Shown here: positions 33,320-42,763 of the stretch, in pieces | Position numbering within the stretch: position 1 is the first letter of the stretch | Layout of the letters: every line of letters starts with the position of its first letter | Source: Clostridium sp. UBA4548 | GTDB taxonomy: Bacteria; Bacillota; Clostridia; Clostridiales; Clostridiaceae | Assembly: GCF_002387895.1 (NCBI RefSeq) | Contig: NZ_DGLI01000037.1 | Span: 62,001-126,000, forward strand | DNA: 64,000 nt | Direction of reading: 5' to 3' | Translations under genes and position numbers: made by a program | Notes under the pieces: generated by a model | What the model saw: the letters and a program-made list of their open reading frames with translations, nothing else | Database searches by the model: none | Told to the model about the DNA's origin: nothing

Positions 33320-34009
33320 ATGGCAGGCCAAAAAATTTTAATTGTAGAGGATGAAGTTAAAATTGCTCGTTTTGTAGAGCTAGAACTTAAATATGAGGGG
33401 TACTTGGTGGAACAAGCTCATGATGGTAGAGAAGGACTAGAAAAAGCTCTTTCAGGAGGCTTTGATTTAATTATTTTAGATATCATGCTGCCTTCTTTAA
33501 ATGGTATTGAGGTTTTAAGAAGACTTAGACAAAGCTCTGAAGTGCCTGTAATAATGCTTACAGCTAAGGATGATATTATGGATAAGGTTATGGGTCTTGA
33601 TAATGGAGCCGATGATTACGTAACAAAACCCTTTGCTATCGAAGAGCTTCTTGCTAGAATTAGAGTAGCTTTAAAGAGAAAGAAAGTAGAAGAAGCCACA
33701 TCAGCAGTGTTAAAACTAGAGAAGCTTTCAGTTGATTTAGAAAAGCATACTGCTACTTACGATAATAATTTAATAGATTTAACTAAAAGAGAATTTGACC
33801 TATTAGTATATCTTTTAAAGAACAAAAATATCGCACTTTCAAGGGATAAGATTCTTGAAGCTGTATGGGAGTTTGATTACTTTGGAGATACTAATGTGGT
33901 AGATGTGTATATTAGATATTTAAGAAGTAAAATTGACGATAAATATAATAGAAAGTTCATTCACACCATTAGAGGGGTGGGATATATGTTAAAGTATGAA
34001 GAAAGATAA
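33320..34009 (+). CDS. OmpR-family response regulator
   Basis: The 229-residue protein follows TGGAGG. The receiver domain has KILIVEDEVKIARFVE with the acidic pair, the phospho-acceptor Asp54 in LIILDIMLP, and the conserved Lys in DYVTKPFA. The C-terminal winged helix (LTKREFDLLVYLLKNKNIAL, VVDVYIRYLRSKIDDKYNRK, IHTIRGVGYML) is the OmpR/PhoB type and binds tandem direct repeats. Its 3' end overlaps the kinase gene by 14 bases. It is a plausible regulator of the two TAAT-box promoters upstream; that is inference from proximity and site geometry. Confidence 0.93.
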   Translation: MAGQKILIVEDEVKIARFVELELKYEGYLVEQAHDGREGLEKALSGGFDLIILDIMLPSLNGIEVLRRLRQSSEVPVIMLTAKDDIMDKVMGLDNGADDYVTKPFAIEELLARIRVALKRKKVEEATSAVLKLEKLSVDLEKHTATYDNNLIDLTKREFDLLVYLLKNKNIALSRDKILEAVWEFDYFGDTNVVDVYIRYLRSKIDDKYNRKFIHTIRGVGYMLKYEER

Positions 34010-35243
34010 TGAATTAAAGACCTTAATAAAAGAAGCAATTTTAGGGGTTTTTAAAATCCTTATGAATCTAATTGGACTTCTTCCAAAGCTGTTTGTGAAA
34101 GGGCTTCAATATATAAATGACAGGCTCCGTTTTTCTATAAGCTTTAAAATCACTACTTTTTACGTTTTTATTTTTTCTACTTTATTAATTCTTTCAAATG
34201 CTATGGTGGTAGGTGGTTTTTTATATTTTATTCATCAGCATTCAACAAACATAGCTGCTGATGGAAGTAAGGTTTATATTAGTTTTATACAAAATACTGT
34301 AGAGGTAAGTCCGTATATTGGCATTATTCTTGCCATTACTATAATATCAGATATAGTTTTGCTTCTGATTTTAATACCCATTGGAGGCAGGGTAAGTAAA
34401 AAGTTACTACTTCCAGTTAAAAAAATGAATGAAACCATTGAGAATATATCTGCGCAGGATTTAAATACTAGGCTCAATGTTAGTGGATCAAAGGATGAAT
34501 TAAAGGATTTAGCTAAAACCTTTAATGATATGTTAGACAGACTTCAAAGAACTTATGAAGCTCAAAATCAGTTTGTATCTGATGCTTCTCATGAGTTAAG
34601 AACACCCATTGCCGTAATTCAAGGATATGCAAATCTATTAGATAGATGGGGAAAAGAAGATAAAGAAGTCCTAGATGAAGCCATCGGTGCTATAAAATCT
34701 GAAGCTGAGGCTATGAAAACCTTGGTTGAACAATTATTATTTTTAGCTAGAAGTGATAAGCATACTCAAAAGGTTGAAATGGTAGACTTTAAGGTAAATG
34801 AACTAATAGGAGAAGTAATTAAAGAAACAAAATTAATTGCTCCTAATCATGAGATTTTAAATATGCATAACGAAGAAATAAGTATAAATGGTGATAGAAG
34901 TCTTTTAAAGGAAGCTTTAAGAGTATTTATAGATAATAGCATAAAGTATACGGAAGAGCAGGGAACTATAAAAATAAATTCCTATGTTAAGGAAAAAAAA
35001 CTAGTATTAGAAGTAGAAGACACAGGTGCTGGTATATCCAAGGAGGATTTACCCTTTATCTTTGATAGATTTTATAGAGCTGATAAATCAAGGACTAAGG
35101 AAAGTGGAGGAACAGGTCTTGGGCTATCTATAGCTAAGTGGATAATTATAAAGCATAAGGGGAAAATTGAAGTTCAGAGTAAGCTGGGGCATGGAACTAA
35201 AATAACAATCCTATTGCCTTTGAAGGAAGATAATTCACAGTAA
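33996..35243 (+). CDS. Sensor histidine kinase
   Basis: The 415-residue kinase has an unusually long N-terminal stretch (about 48 residues with an amphipathic helix ILMNLIGLLPKLFVKGLQYI) before the first membrane helix (ITTFYVFIFSTLLILSNAMV), a short extracellular loop, a second helix (GIILAITIISDIVLLLILI), a HAMP domain, the phospho-acceptor His199 in SDASHELRTPI, and N, G1 and G2 boxes (FIDNSIKYT, DTGAGIS, GGTGLGLSIA). The small sensor loop suggests membrane or envelope-stress sensing, as in ArlS/LiaS-like kinases. It partners the overlapping response regulator. Confidence 0.92.
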   Translation: MKKDNELKTLIKEAILGVFKILMNLIGLLPKLFVKGLQYINDRLRFSISFKITTFYVFIFSTLLILSNAMVVGGFLYFIHQHSTNIAADGSKVYISFIQNTVEVSPYIGIILAITIISDIVLLLILIPIGGRVSKKLLLPVKKMNETIENISAQDLNTRLNVSGSKDELKDLAKTFNDMLDRLQRTYEAQNQFVSDASHELRTPIAVIQGYANLLDRWGKEDKEVLDEAIGAIKSEAEAMKTLVEQLLFLARSDKHTQKVEMVDFKVNELIGEVIKETKLIAPNHEILNMHNEEISINGDRSLLKEALRVFIDNSIKYTEEQGTIKINSYVKEKKLVLEVEDTGAGISKEDLPFIFDRFYRADKSRTKESGGTGLGLSIAKWIIIKHKGKIEVQSKLGHGTKITILLPLKEDNSQ

Positions 35244-35313
35244 ATAGTGGCATAGTTTTAAAGTTTGTTGCAATTTTTTTATGGTAAACTGAATTAGTAT
35301 ATTGAAAAGTATA

Positions 35314-35352
35314 AGCTACTAACAAGGAAAATTGTTGGTAGCTCTATTTTTT
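35314..35352 (+). terminator. Rho-independent terminator of the two-component operon
   Basis: AGCTACTAACAA (35,314-35,325) and TTGTTGGTAGCT (35,332-35,343) form a 12-bp stem with one G-T pair, followed by CTATTTTTT. Confidence 0.85.
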
Positions 35353-35834
35353 ATGGTAACTTTTATTAAGCTTTGAAAAGGTGAGTATGAAGTCTTTGCA
35401 TATAGAGAAAATTGTGAAGTAACATATTTATAAAAATCAATGGAGAATAGATTGTTTTAGATATTGCATAAGAAATTGATAGGCATGTTAATAAAAGGTT
35501 ATAAAAGTTTACAGATTGTAAATATATATGGATTTAATATTTTAATAAAGTGTAGGGTGAGTATTTATATTTTAAATAACTAGAAGAATATACTGTTATA
35601 AATATTTGTAATCGTATACTTATGTTAACAATTTAAAATTAAGTACAAACCGAGATGGAGCAACAGGTTTATCAAATTAGTTTTTGACTATTTATAATTT
35701 GTTTAAAAATTCTATAGAAAAAATGAATAGGGTTTAGAGGAAAGATTGGAAAATGCAATTTCACATAAATTTTCTACTATGCTAACATTACAAATTGTTG
35801 AGATAAATCTAAGGATTTATAAGGAGGAATTGAA
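35353..35834. other. Long A/T-rich leader of the opp operon, no gene seen
   Basis: About 480 bases without a plausible coding frame, structured RNA or repeat copy. It presumably holds the opp promoter and regulatory sites; no T-box, riboswitch or CodY-like site could be identified confidently. Confidence 0.5.
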
Positions 35835-37421
35835 ATGAAATTTAAAAGATTGCTATCTACACTTGTTGTGACTAGCATGCTATTTGCTGTTGGATGTGGA
35901 AGCAAGGCAGAAAGTCAAGGAACAAATACAGCTACTGAAAAACAAGCTGGAGGTTCAATTGCTATTGTAGTGGGTGGAGACCCAAATAGTTTAAACCCTT
36001 TATTTTCTAGTGACAGAGTTTCAATGACAGTTAATAATACTCTATTTGCTCCACTTTATGTAGAAGAAAGCAATGGAGATTTGACTTATTTTCTTGCTGA
36101 AAGCTTAAAACCTTCAGAGGATAAGTTAACTTATAAGTTAGTTTTAAAAAACAATTTAAAATGGCATGATGGACAGCCTATTACTGCTGATGATGTTGTG
36201 TTTACAATGGAAAAGATACTAGATAAAAGTCAAAATACTTTTTTAAGAGATTTATTTGTTTATAATGATAAGGCTATTGAAGTTAAAAAAATAGATGATA
36301 AAACAGTGGAATTTAAATTACCAACAGTATCGTCTACTTTTATATCTTCTTTAACTCAAGTTTTACCGATACCAAAGCACATTTACAATGGTGAAGCAGA
36401 TTTAGCTAAAAGTGCTAAAAATGCAAACCCAATTGGCTCTGGGCCATTTAAGTTTAAGGAGCATAAAAAAGGTGAGAGTATTGTTTTAGAAAGATTTGAT
36501 GATTATGTTGGAGGAAAACCAAGCTTAGACTCTGTAGTATATAGAATATTAGGTGATAATAATACTGCAAATATAGCATTACAAAATGGTGAAGTAGGAG
36601 CAAAATACATAACTCCAAATGATGTTGAAAATATGAAAGCTACAGGAAATCTTCAAGTTGAAACTTACAATGAAGGTATGCTTGATAACTTAGTATTTTT
36701 ACAACAAAACAATGAAGCTTTAAAGAATAAAGATGTAAGACAAGCTATTGCTTATGCTATCAACAAAGATGAACTTATAAAGGCTGCCTACAAGTCTGAA
36801 GAGTTTGCATCTAAGGCTTATTCAGTATTTACTCCGGATACAAAATACTATAGTGAAGAAGTAAATAAATTTGATTTTAATGTAGAAAAAGCAAAAGAGC
36901 TATTAACTAAAGCTAAAGTAAAAGATTTAAAATTAAAATTAGGATATTCAAACAATAAAGGAACTTTAGAGTCAGAAGCTTTAATAATTCAACAAAATTT
37001 AAAAGAAATAGGAATAACTGTGGAACTTGTTCCAATGGAAAGAACTGCCTTTGTAGGAAAGTTATTTGATCCTAAAAATAATAAGGAATTCGACTTAGCA
37101 TTAAATGGCTATGTAATGGGTGTTGAACCAGATTCTTATAAAAGTGTATTCGTTTCTGGACAACCATATAATACAGGAGATTTTAAAAGTCCTAAAGTAG
37201 ATGAGCTATTTGCAAAAGGTGCAGTAGAAACTGATCAAGCTAAGAGAGAGGCTATTTATAAGGAAATTCAACAAGTATTAGTAGATGATTTAGCAGTATA
37301 TCCAATGGCTTATCCAAAATCAGTAGTGGCTATTGGAAAACAATATGGTGGAGTAAAAGATGCTAAGTTAGTTCCAATATTTATGTTTAGAGATTTATCT
37401 AAATTAAACATGCAAAAATAA
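35835..37421 (+). CDS. oppA: Oligopeptide ABC transporter substrate-binding lipoprotein
   Basis: 528 residues after AAGGAGGAATTG. The signal peptide MKFKRLLSTLVVTSMLFAVG ends in a V-G-C lipobox, so the protein is anchored to the outer face of the membrane. The SBP_bac_5 fold is shown by GGDPNSLNPLFSSDRVSMTV, LKNNLKWHDGQPITADDVVF, and NKDVRQAIAYAINKDELIK. It captures peptides for the permease encoded downstream. A hairpin separates it from oppB, which often lets the binding protein be made in excess. Nickel or dipeptide specificity cannot be excluded from sequence. Confidence 0.92.
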   Translation: MKFKRLLSTLVVTSMLFAVGCGSKAESQGTNTATEKQAGGSIAIVVGGDPNSLNPLFSSDRVSMTVNNTLFAPLYVEESNGDLTYFLAESLKPSEDKLTYKLVLKNNLKWHDGQPITADDVVFTMEKILDKSQNTFLRDLFVYNDKAIEVKKIDDKTVEFKLPTVSSTFISSLTQVLPIPKHIYNGEADLAKSAKNANPIGSGPFKFKEHKKGESIVLERFDDYVGGKPSLDSVVYRILGDNNTANIALQNGEVGAKYITPNDVENMKATGNLQVETYNEGMLDNLVFLQQNNEALKNKDVRQAIAYAINKDELIKAAYKSEEFASKAYSVFTPDTKYYSEEVNKFDFNVEKAKELLTKAKVKDLKLKLGYSNNKGTLESEALIIQQNLKEIGITVELVPMERTAFVGKLFDPKNNKEFDLALNGYVMGVEPDSYKSVFVSGQPYNTGDFKSPKVDELFAKGAVETDQAKREAIYKEIQQVLVDDLAVYPMAYPKSVVAIGKQYGGVKDAKLVPIFMFRDLSKLNMQK

Positions 37422-37456
37422 TTATTAGATGAACAAATATAGTTGCTAAAATTGAA

Positions 37457-37489
37457 AGAGTAGATGGGATTCCCCCCCTCTACTTTTTT
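37457..37489 (+). terminator. Attenuating terminator between oppA and oppB
   Basis: AGAGTAGAtGGGA pairs with CCCcccTCTACT and is followed by TTTTTTG. Placed between the binding protein gene and the permease genes of one operon, it would reduce downstream transcription. Confidence 0.75.
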
Positions 37490-37588
37490 GCATGAAGGCA
37501 ATTTAAGAGTTAAAGTTTAACAACTACATAAGGTTTGAGAAATTAAACATAATCTTAGAAGTTAAATATATTTTAAGAGGTGAAGAGA

Positions 37589-38533
37589 ATGAAAAGTAAT
37601 ATAAAAAAGAGGCTATTCGAAGTTATTCCTATGGTTTTATTCATATCGGTAGTTTCTTTTATATTAATGCAATTAGCACCAGGAGATCCAATTCAATCTT
37701 ATATAACCCCTACAATGAGCCCAGAAGATGTGGAAAGGGTAAGGCATAACTTAGGATTAGATCAATCTATTTTTATTCAGTACATCAATTGGATTAAAAA
37801 TGCGGTTAAAGGAAACTTAGGATTTTCATTAATAAATTATCAGCCAGTAACTGATATTATCCTAGAAAAAATACCTGCAACATTAGGACTTATGGGATCA
37901 GCTCTATTACTTTCCTTAATTCTTGCTATTCCTTTAGGTCTTATTGCTGCTTACTATAGAAATTCCATAATAGATAAAGTATTAAATGTTATGTCTTATA
38001 TTGGCATATCAATCCCAAGCTTTTGGTTTGCCATCATTTTAATATATATCTTTTCTGTTAAACTTAGATTACTTCCAAGTGTAGGAATGAGAACTATAGG
38101 AGTAAATTCAACTTTAGATGTGATAAGGCATGGTATACTTCCATGTATTGTACTTAGTTTTTCTAACTTATCAGTTTACATGAGATACATTAGATCGAGT
38201 ACTATAAGCCAATTGGAGGAGGATTATGTAGTAACTCAATATGCTTATGGAGCAAGCACTAAGAAGGTATTATTTAAACATGTATTTAAAAACACATTGC
38301 TTCCTGTAATTACTATATTGGGGATGTCTCTTCCGCAATTAATAAGTGGAGCATTTATTACGGAAACAGTATTTGGTTGGCCTGGTATGGGGCAATTAGG
38401 GATTAAATCTATATTTAGCTTTGATTACCCTGTTATTATGGGCATAACTATATTTTCTTCATTAATGTTGATTTTAGGAAATTTAATAGCAGATGTTTTA
38501 TATGCAAAAGTTGATCCAAGGATTAAAAATTAG
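37589..38533 (+). CDS. oppB: Oligopeptide ABC transporter permease OppB
   Basis: ATG at 37,589 follows AGAGGTGA; the GTG at 37,580 is within that site. The 314-residue protein has the OppB/DppB pattern: a first helix (VIPMVLFISVVSFILMQLAP), GDPIQSYITPTMSPEDVERV on the outside, five further helices and the EAA-type loop QYAYGASTKKVLFKHVFKNT that contacts the ATPases. It forms one half of the membrane channel with OppC. Confidence 0.93.
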   Translation: MKSNIKKRLFEVIPMVLFISVVSFILMQLAPGDPIQSYITPTMSPEDVERVRHNLGLDQSIFIQYINWIKNAVKGNLGFSLINYQPVTDIILEKIPATLGLMGSALLLSLILAIPLGLIAAYYRNSIIDKVLNVMSYIGISIPSFWFAIILIYIFSVKLRLLPSVGMRTIGVNSTLDVIRHGILPCIVLSFSNLSVYMRYIRSSTISQLEEDYVVTQYAYGASTKKVLFKHVFKNTLLPVITILGMSLPQLISGAFITETVFGWPGMGQLGIKSIFSFDYPVIMGITIFSSLMLILGNLIADVLYAKVDPRIKN

Positions 38534-38548
38534 GATGGAGGTGAAATA

Positions 38549-39394
38549 ATGAAGAGTAGAAAGTTGGAGAATTTAAAAATACAGCTCAGGGAAAATAAAC
38601 TAGGATTAGTAGCAATTTTTATAGTTATTGTCTTTGTAGTAGCAGCTAGTCTTGCCTTTTTAGCTCCTTATGACCCTAATAAGGTTGAAGTAACTAAAGG
38701 ATTATTAAAACCAAGTGGAACCCATTTTTTTGGAACTGATAATTTAGGAAGAGATTATTTTACTAGAGCACTATATGGTGGTAGGATTTCTTTAACGGTA
38801 GGATTAATGTCCATGATAATTTCTGTGGTTATTGGCACTGTTGTAGGCGCAATAAGTGGTTATTTTGGTGGGAAACTTGATAACATCATCATGAGAGTCA
38901 TTGACATATTAATGTGCATTCCTACTTTCTTTCTTATTTTGATAATAAATTCTTATTTAGAACCAGGAATAAAGAATGTAATTCTTGTCATTGGTTTTTT
39001 AAGTTGGATGAGCATAGCTAGAATTGTAAGAGCTGAAACTCTTTCAGTAAAGGAGAGAGAGTATGTACTATATTCTAAGGTATCAGGGGAAACCCCAGCG
39101 AAAATTATAATAAAGCACATAATTCCAAGTATTATTCCCACAGTAATAGTAACAGCAACTATTAATATTGCTTCTGCAATATTAATGGAATCTTCGCTTA
39201 GCTTCTTAGGCCTTGGAGTTCAGCAGCCTAATGCTTCTTGGGGGAGCATGTTAAAGGATGCACAAGGATATATTGCAAATGCAGCTTATCTTTCCATTTT
39301 TCCAGGGCTATTAATACTTTTAACAGTACTTAGTTTTAATGTTCTAGGCGATATATTGAGATCTACTTTTGAACCAAAGGCAAATAAGAGATAA
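38549..39394 (+). CDS. oppC: Oligopeptide ABC transporter permease OppC
   Basis: 281 residues starting 15 bases after oppB, after GATGGAGGTGAAAT. It has an OppC-type N-terminus (ENKLGLVAIFIVIVFVVAAS), the FFGTDNLGRDYFTRALYGGR signature, and the EAA loop YSKVSGETPAKIIIKHIIPS. It pairs with OppB as the other channel half. Confidence 0.93.
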   Translation: MKSRKLENLKIQLRENKLGLVAIFIVIVFVVAASLAFLAPYDPNKVEVTKGLLKPSGTHFFGTDNLGRDYFTRALYGGRISLTVGLMSMIISVVIGTVVGAISGYFGGKLDNIIMRVIDILMCIPTFFLILIINSYLEPGIKNVILVIGFLSWMSIARIVRAETLSVKEREYVLYSKVSGETPAKIIIKHIIPSIIPTVIVTATINIASAILMESSLSFLGLGVQQPNASWGSMLKDAQGYIANAAYLSIFPGLLILLTVLSFNVLGDILRSTFEPKANKR

Positions 39395-39483
39395 GAGCTT
39401 AGTTATAGTATGAAATAAGTTTTCTACTTAGAAAAGGCTTTAAGAAAGTCATTGGCAGAATTTTAATAAAATGAGGTGAAGAT

Positions 39484-40476
39484 ATGTGGCAACAGATATT
39501 AGAAGTAAAGAATCTCAAAACCTCCTTTTTTACTCATAAAGGAGAAGTGGAAGCTATTAGAGGAATAGATTTTTCTATAAATAGAGGAGAAATAGTAGGA
39601 CTTGTAGGTGAATCAGGTAGTGGTAAAAGTGTTACTTCAAAGTCTATTATGGGGCTAATAAGAAAACCAGGTAAGATAGTTTCAGGTGAAATAGTGTTTA
39701 ATGGGGAAGATTTAATTAAAAAATCTCAAAAGGAAATGATGAAAATTAGGGGCAAGAAAATATCTATGATATTTCAAGATCCTATGACGGCCTTAAATCC
39801 AGTTTATACCATAGGGCAGCAAATAACAGAAGTTATTACAAGACATGAAGGTCTTAGTAAGGAAAAAAGCAGAGAAAAAGCAATAGAAATGCTAAGAATA
39901 GTTGGAATTCCTTCTCCAGAAAAAAGGATAGATAATTATCCCCATGAGTTTAGTGGGGGCATGAGGCAAAGAGCACTTATTGCTATGGCAATAAGTTGTG
40001 AACCAGATTTACTTATTGCGGATGAGCCCACTACTGCACTTGATGTGACTATACAAGCACAAATCCTTAAATTAATTAAGAAACTTAAGGATAAAAATGT
40101 AAACTCTTCTGTACTTTTAATAACTCATGACTTAGGTGTAGTAGCTGAAACCTGTAATAAGGTTATGGTTATGTATGGGGGAATGATTATGGAAGAAGGT
40201 ACAGTAAATCAGATATTTCATAATCCAAAACATCCTTATACCATAGGGCTATTAAGCTCAATACCTAAAGGAGTAGATGGAGAAAAGGAAAGATTGGTTC
40301 CCATTGAAGGCACACCACCAAGTTTAATAAATCCACCCAAAGGTTGCCCTTTTAAGGATAGATGCATAAAAGCTATAGATATATGTAAGGATAAATGTCC
40401 TTCTTACTTTCGTATAGAAGAAGAACATAGAGCTATGTGCTGGCTATTAGGTAGTAACAAAGACTATGAAAAATAA
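39484..40476 (+). CDS. oppD: Oligopeptide ABC transporter ATPase OppD
   Basis: 330 residues with Walker A GLVGESGSGKSVTS, Q-loop MIFQDPMTALNP, signature EFSGGMRQRALIA, Walker B LLIADEPTTALD and switch His LLITHDLG, plus the C-terminal oligopeptide domain with CPFKDRCIKAIDICKDKCP, whose cysteines often hold a 4Fe-4S cluster in this family. It powers the importer with OppF. Confidence 0.94.
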   Translation: MWQQILEVKNLKTSFFTHKGEVEAIRGIDFSINRGEIVGLVGESGSGKSVTSKSIMGLIRKPGKIVSGEIVFNGEDLIKKSQKEMMKIRGKKISMIFQDPMTALNPVYTIGQQITEVITRHEGLSKEKSREKAIEMLRIVGIPSPEKRIDNYPHEFSGGMRQRALIAMAISCEPDLLIADEPTTALDVTIQAQILKLIKKLKDKNVNSSVLLITHDLGVVAETCNKVMVMYGGMIMEEGTVNQIFHNPKHPYTIGLLSSIPKGVDGEKERLVPIEGTPPSLINPPKGCPFKDRCIKAIDICKDKCPSYFRIEEEHRAMCWLLGSNKDYEK

Positions 40477-40489
40477 GTAGGTGAAAAGA

Positions 40490-41464
40490 ATGAGCGATGA
40501 CACATTAATAGAAGTGAAAAATTTAAAAAAGTATTTTTCTATAGAACAAGGGATTTTTAAAAAGACAAAACAGTATGTAAAGGCTGTGGATGATGTAAGT
40601 TTTCACATAAAAAAGGGTGAAACTTTAGGATTAGTTGGTGAATCAGGTTGTGGAAAATCTACTTTAGGAAGAACACTAACAAGACTTTATGAGCCTACTG
40701 GGGGAGAAATAATTTTTAGTGGTAACGAAATAGGATCAATGAAGGAAAGGGAGTTAAAAGAATTTAGAAAAAGAATGCAAGTTATATTCCAAGATCCTTA
40801 CGCATCACTAAATCCTAATATGACTGTAAAACAAATTATTTCAGAACCAATGGACATTCACAATATATATAAATCTAAGGAAAAAGAAGAAATGGTATAT
40901 GAACTTTTAGAAAAGGTTGGATTAAATAAGGACTTTGCAAATAGATATCCTCATGAATTTAGTGGAGGACAAAGACAACGTCTTGGAATTGCTAGAGCAC
41001 TATCGGTAAAACCAGAGTTTATCTTTTGTGATGAACCAATATCTGCCTTAGATGTTTCTGTACAAGCCCAAGTAATAAATTTATTAGAAGATTTACAAAG
41101 TGACCTTGGGATAACTTACTTATTCATTGCCCATGACCTTTCCATGGTTAGACACATATCTAATAGAATTGGAGTTATGTATTTAGGGAAATTAGTGGAA
41201 ATTGGTGAAGCAGAAGAAGTTTATAAAAATTCCATACACCCATATACTAAGGCATTGCTTTCTTCTATTCCTATACCAGACCCAGATTTATCCTTAAAAA
41301 CTGAAAGGGAAATTTTAATAGGAGATGTGCCAAGTCCGTTGAATCCACCTTCTGGTTGCAGATTCAGGACAAGATGTAAGTACGCAACAAAGAGATGTAA
41401 AGAAGAAGAACCCATAATGAGACCTATGGGAAATGGTCATAGTGTAGCTTGTCATGTAGTGTAA
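40490..41464 (+). CDS. oppF: Oligopeptide ABC transporter ATPase OppF
   Basis: ATG at 40,490 follows TAGGTGAAAAG; the GTG at 40,481 is part of that site. The 324-residue protein has Walker A GLVGESGCGKSTLG, Q-loop VIFQDPYASLNP, signature EFSGGQRQRLGIA, Walker B FIFCDEPISALD and switch FIAHDLS, and the C-terminal CRFRTRCKYATKRCKEEEP cysteine cluster. It is the second ATPase of the importer and ends the operon. Confidence 0.94.
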   Translation: MSDDTLIEVKNLKKYFSIEQGIFKKTKQYVKAVDDVSFHIKKGETLGLVGESGCGKSTLGRTLTRLYEPTGGEIIFSGNEIGSMKERELKEFRKRMQVIFQDPYASLNPNMTVKQIISEPMDIHNIYKSKEKEEMVYELLEKVGLNKDFANRYPHEFSGGQRQRLGIARALSVKPEFIFCDEPISALDVSVQAQVINLLEDLQSDLGITYLFIAHDLSMVRHISNRIGVMYLGKLVEIGEAEEVYKNSIHPYTKALLSSIPIPDPDLSLKTEREILIGDVPSPLNPPSGCRFRTRCKYATKRCKEEEPIMRPMGNGHSVACHVV

Positions 41465-41563
41465 TTTTCATGGATAAAAATACTTCTTAAAATTCATACT
41501 ATAACTGATGAAAATATTATGTTTAAAAAGCTATAAAAGTTATTGTATGGAAGGAGATTTACT

Positions 41564-41767
41564 ATGGAAAATGTGCATTATAATGTTTCAGGTATGGCAA
41601 GCTCTCAAAGCAAAACACAACTTCACAATGCTTTAGAAAAAATGCAGGGAGTTCAACAAATTGCTATAGACCTTTCTAGAGGAACTGTTGAGGTTGAATA
41701 TAACTCACCAGCAAGTTCAGAACAAATAAAGGCTTGCATTGAGAATACAGGCTATTCTGTGGAGTAA
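41564..41767 (+). CDS. Heavy-metal-associated (HMA) domain protein without metal cysteines
   Basis: ATG at 41,564 follows GGAAGGAGATTTACT. The 67-residue protein has the full ferredoxin-like HMA layout (YNVSGMASSQSKTQLHNALE, then AIDLSRGTVEVEYNSPASSE and IKACIENTGYSVE). In copper chaperones the loop is G-M-T-C-x-x-C; here it is G-M-A-S-S-Q-S, so both ligand cysteines are gone. It may have lost metal binding or been repurposed. It is separate from the opp operon by 100 bases and is followed by a strong terminator. Confidence 0.85.
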   Translation: MENVHYNVSGMASSQSKTQLHNALEKMQGVQQIAIDLSRGTVEVEYNSPASSEQIKACIENTGYSVE

Positions 41768-41785
41768 TGTTTTACAATCAATTAG

Positions 41786-41823
41786 AACCATACGGCAACA
41801 TTAAAAGGCTGTATGGTTTTTCA
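41786..41823 (+). terminator. Rho-independent terminator after HMA gene
   Basis: AACCATAC (41,786-41,793) pairs with GTATGGTT (41,811-41,818), extended inside by GGC/GCT, and is followed by TTTTTC. Confidence 0.85.
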
Positions 41824-41911
41824 TTTATAATAAGGTATTTATTAAAGAAAATAATTCATGATATAATTAGATGCAGAAAAGATACTGATTCATAAAATAT
41901 AGTAAGTATTA

Positions 41912-42005
41912 TATAGGCTTTCTCAGTGAAAATTTATCCTTAAAGCCGTTATGCGTGCCAAGAGAAGTTTTAGGTAGAATTGAAGTCTTATCTGTGTTTC
42001 CTATA
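41912..42005 (+). repeat. Two-hairpin intergenic repeat, copy D
   Basis: Forward copy upstream of the PlsY-like gene, with exact TATAGG and CCTATA ends. GGCTTT pairs with AAAGCC around a shortened loop; the second hairpin is degenerate (GCGTGCCAAG / CTGTGTTTCC). At 94 bp it is the shortest copy. The remaining gap to 42,144 shows nothing else. Confidence 0.7.
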
Positions 42006-42144
42006 TTAAAATAAAACAAATTATCTTTGCTATATAAAATGAATTTTTAAGTTATAAAATATTAAAGTTAATATTTTAGACTTCAGTTTTTTCTAAGATG
42101 TTAGAATGGAATTTTGCTTTAGAAGTTTATAATGGAGGTCTAAT

Positions 42145-42756
42145 ATGGTTATTTATGATATTTTCATTTCACTTTTAATTGGATATTGCTTTGGATTAGT
42201 GCATCCTGCTTACATTTTAGGAAAGGCTATAAAAGGAATAGATATAAGGAGTGGCGGCTCTAATAATTCAGGAGCTTCCAATGCCACAGTTGTTCTTGGA
42301 TGGAAATATGGGGTTATTACAGCACTTATTGATATACTTAAGGGGACTTTAGCTATACTAGTAGGAAGGTATATTTTACATTACAATATAATACTTTTAT
42401 ATATTATTGGCTTTGGAGTAATAATAGGCCATGATTTTCCCATTTACATGAATTTTAAAGGTGGAAAGGGAACCGCATCAGTTATTGGAGTGTTTTTAGG
42501 GATCAATCCAGTAATTGGACTTTTAATGGGAATTACTATAATCTTAATCACAGTAATTACAGATTATATAGTCATTGGAACAATAGCTATTCATATTGTA
42601 GCAGTTATTCTTACGTTTATAAATTATCCAATGGTATGTACCATGCTTGTTTTCTTACTTACCTTGCTCACCATAAGCAAACATTGGAGTAATATGATAA
42701 AGATAAAAAATAAAACTGAAATTGGATTAAGATCAACTTTAAAGAAGAAAAAATAA
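42145..42756 (+). CDS. PlsY-like glycerol-3-phosphate acyltransferase family protein
   Basis: 203 residues after TGGAGG. The membrane protein has the three PlsY motifs in modified form: GGSNNSGASNATVVLG (motif 1, canonical S-G-N-I-G-A-T-N), GHDFPIYMNFKGGKGTASVI (motif 2, glycine-rich phosphate loop) and a C-terminal helix region. PlsY uses acyl-phosphate to acylate glycerol-3-phosphate in the first step of phospholipid synthesis. The changes in motif 1 and the location away from usual neighbours suggest a divergent second copy, which cannot be confirmed from this window. Confidence 0.85.
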   Translation: MVIYDIFISLLIGYCFGLVHPAYILGKAIKGIDIRSGGSNNSGASNATVVLGWKYGVITALIDILKGTLAILVGRYILHYNIILLYIIGFGVIIGHDFPIYMNFKGGKGTASVIGVFLGINPVIGLLMGITIILITVITDYIVIGTIAIHIVAVILTFINYPMVCTMLVFLLTLLTISKHWSNMIKIKNKTEIGLRSTLKKKK

Positions 42757-42763
42757 AATTTAA

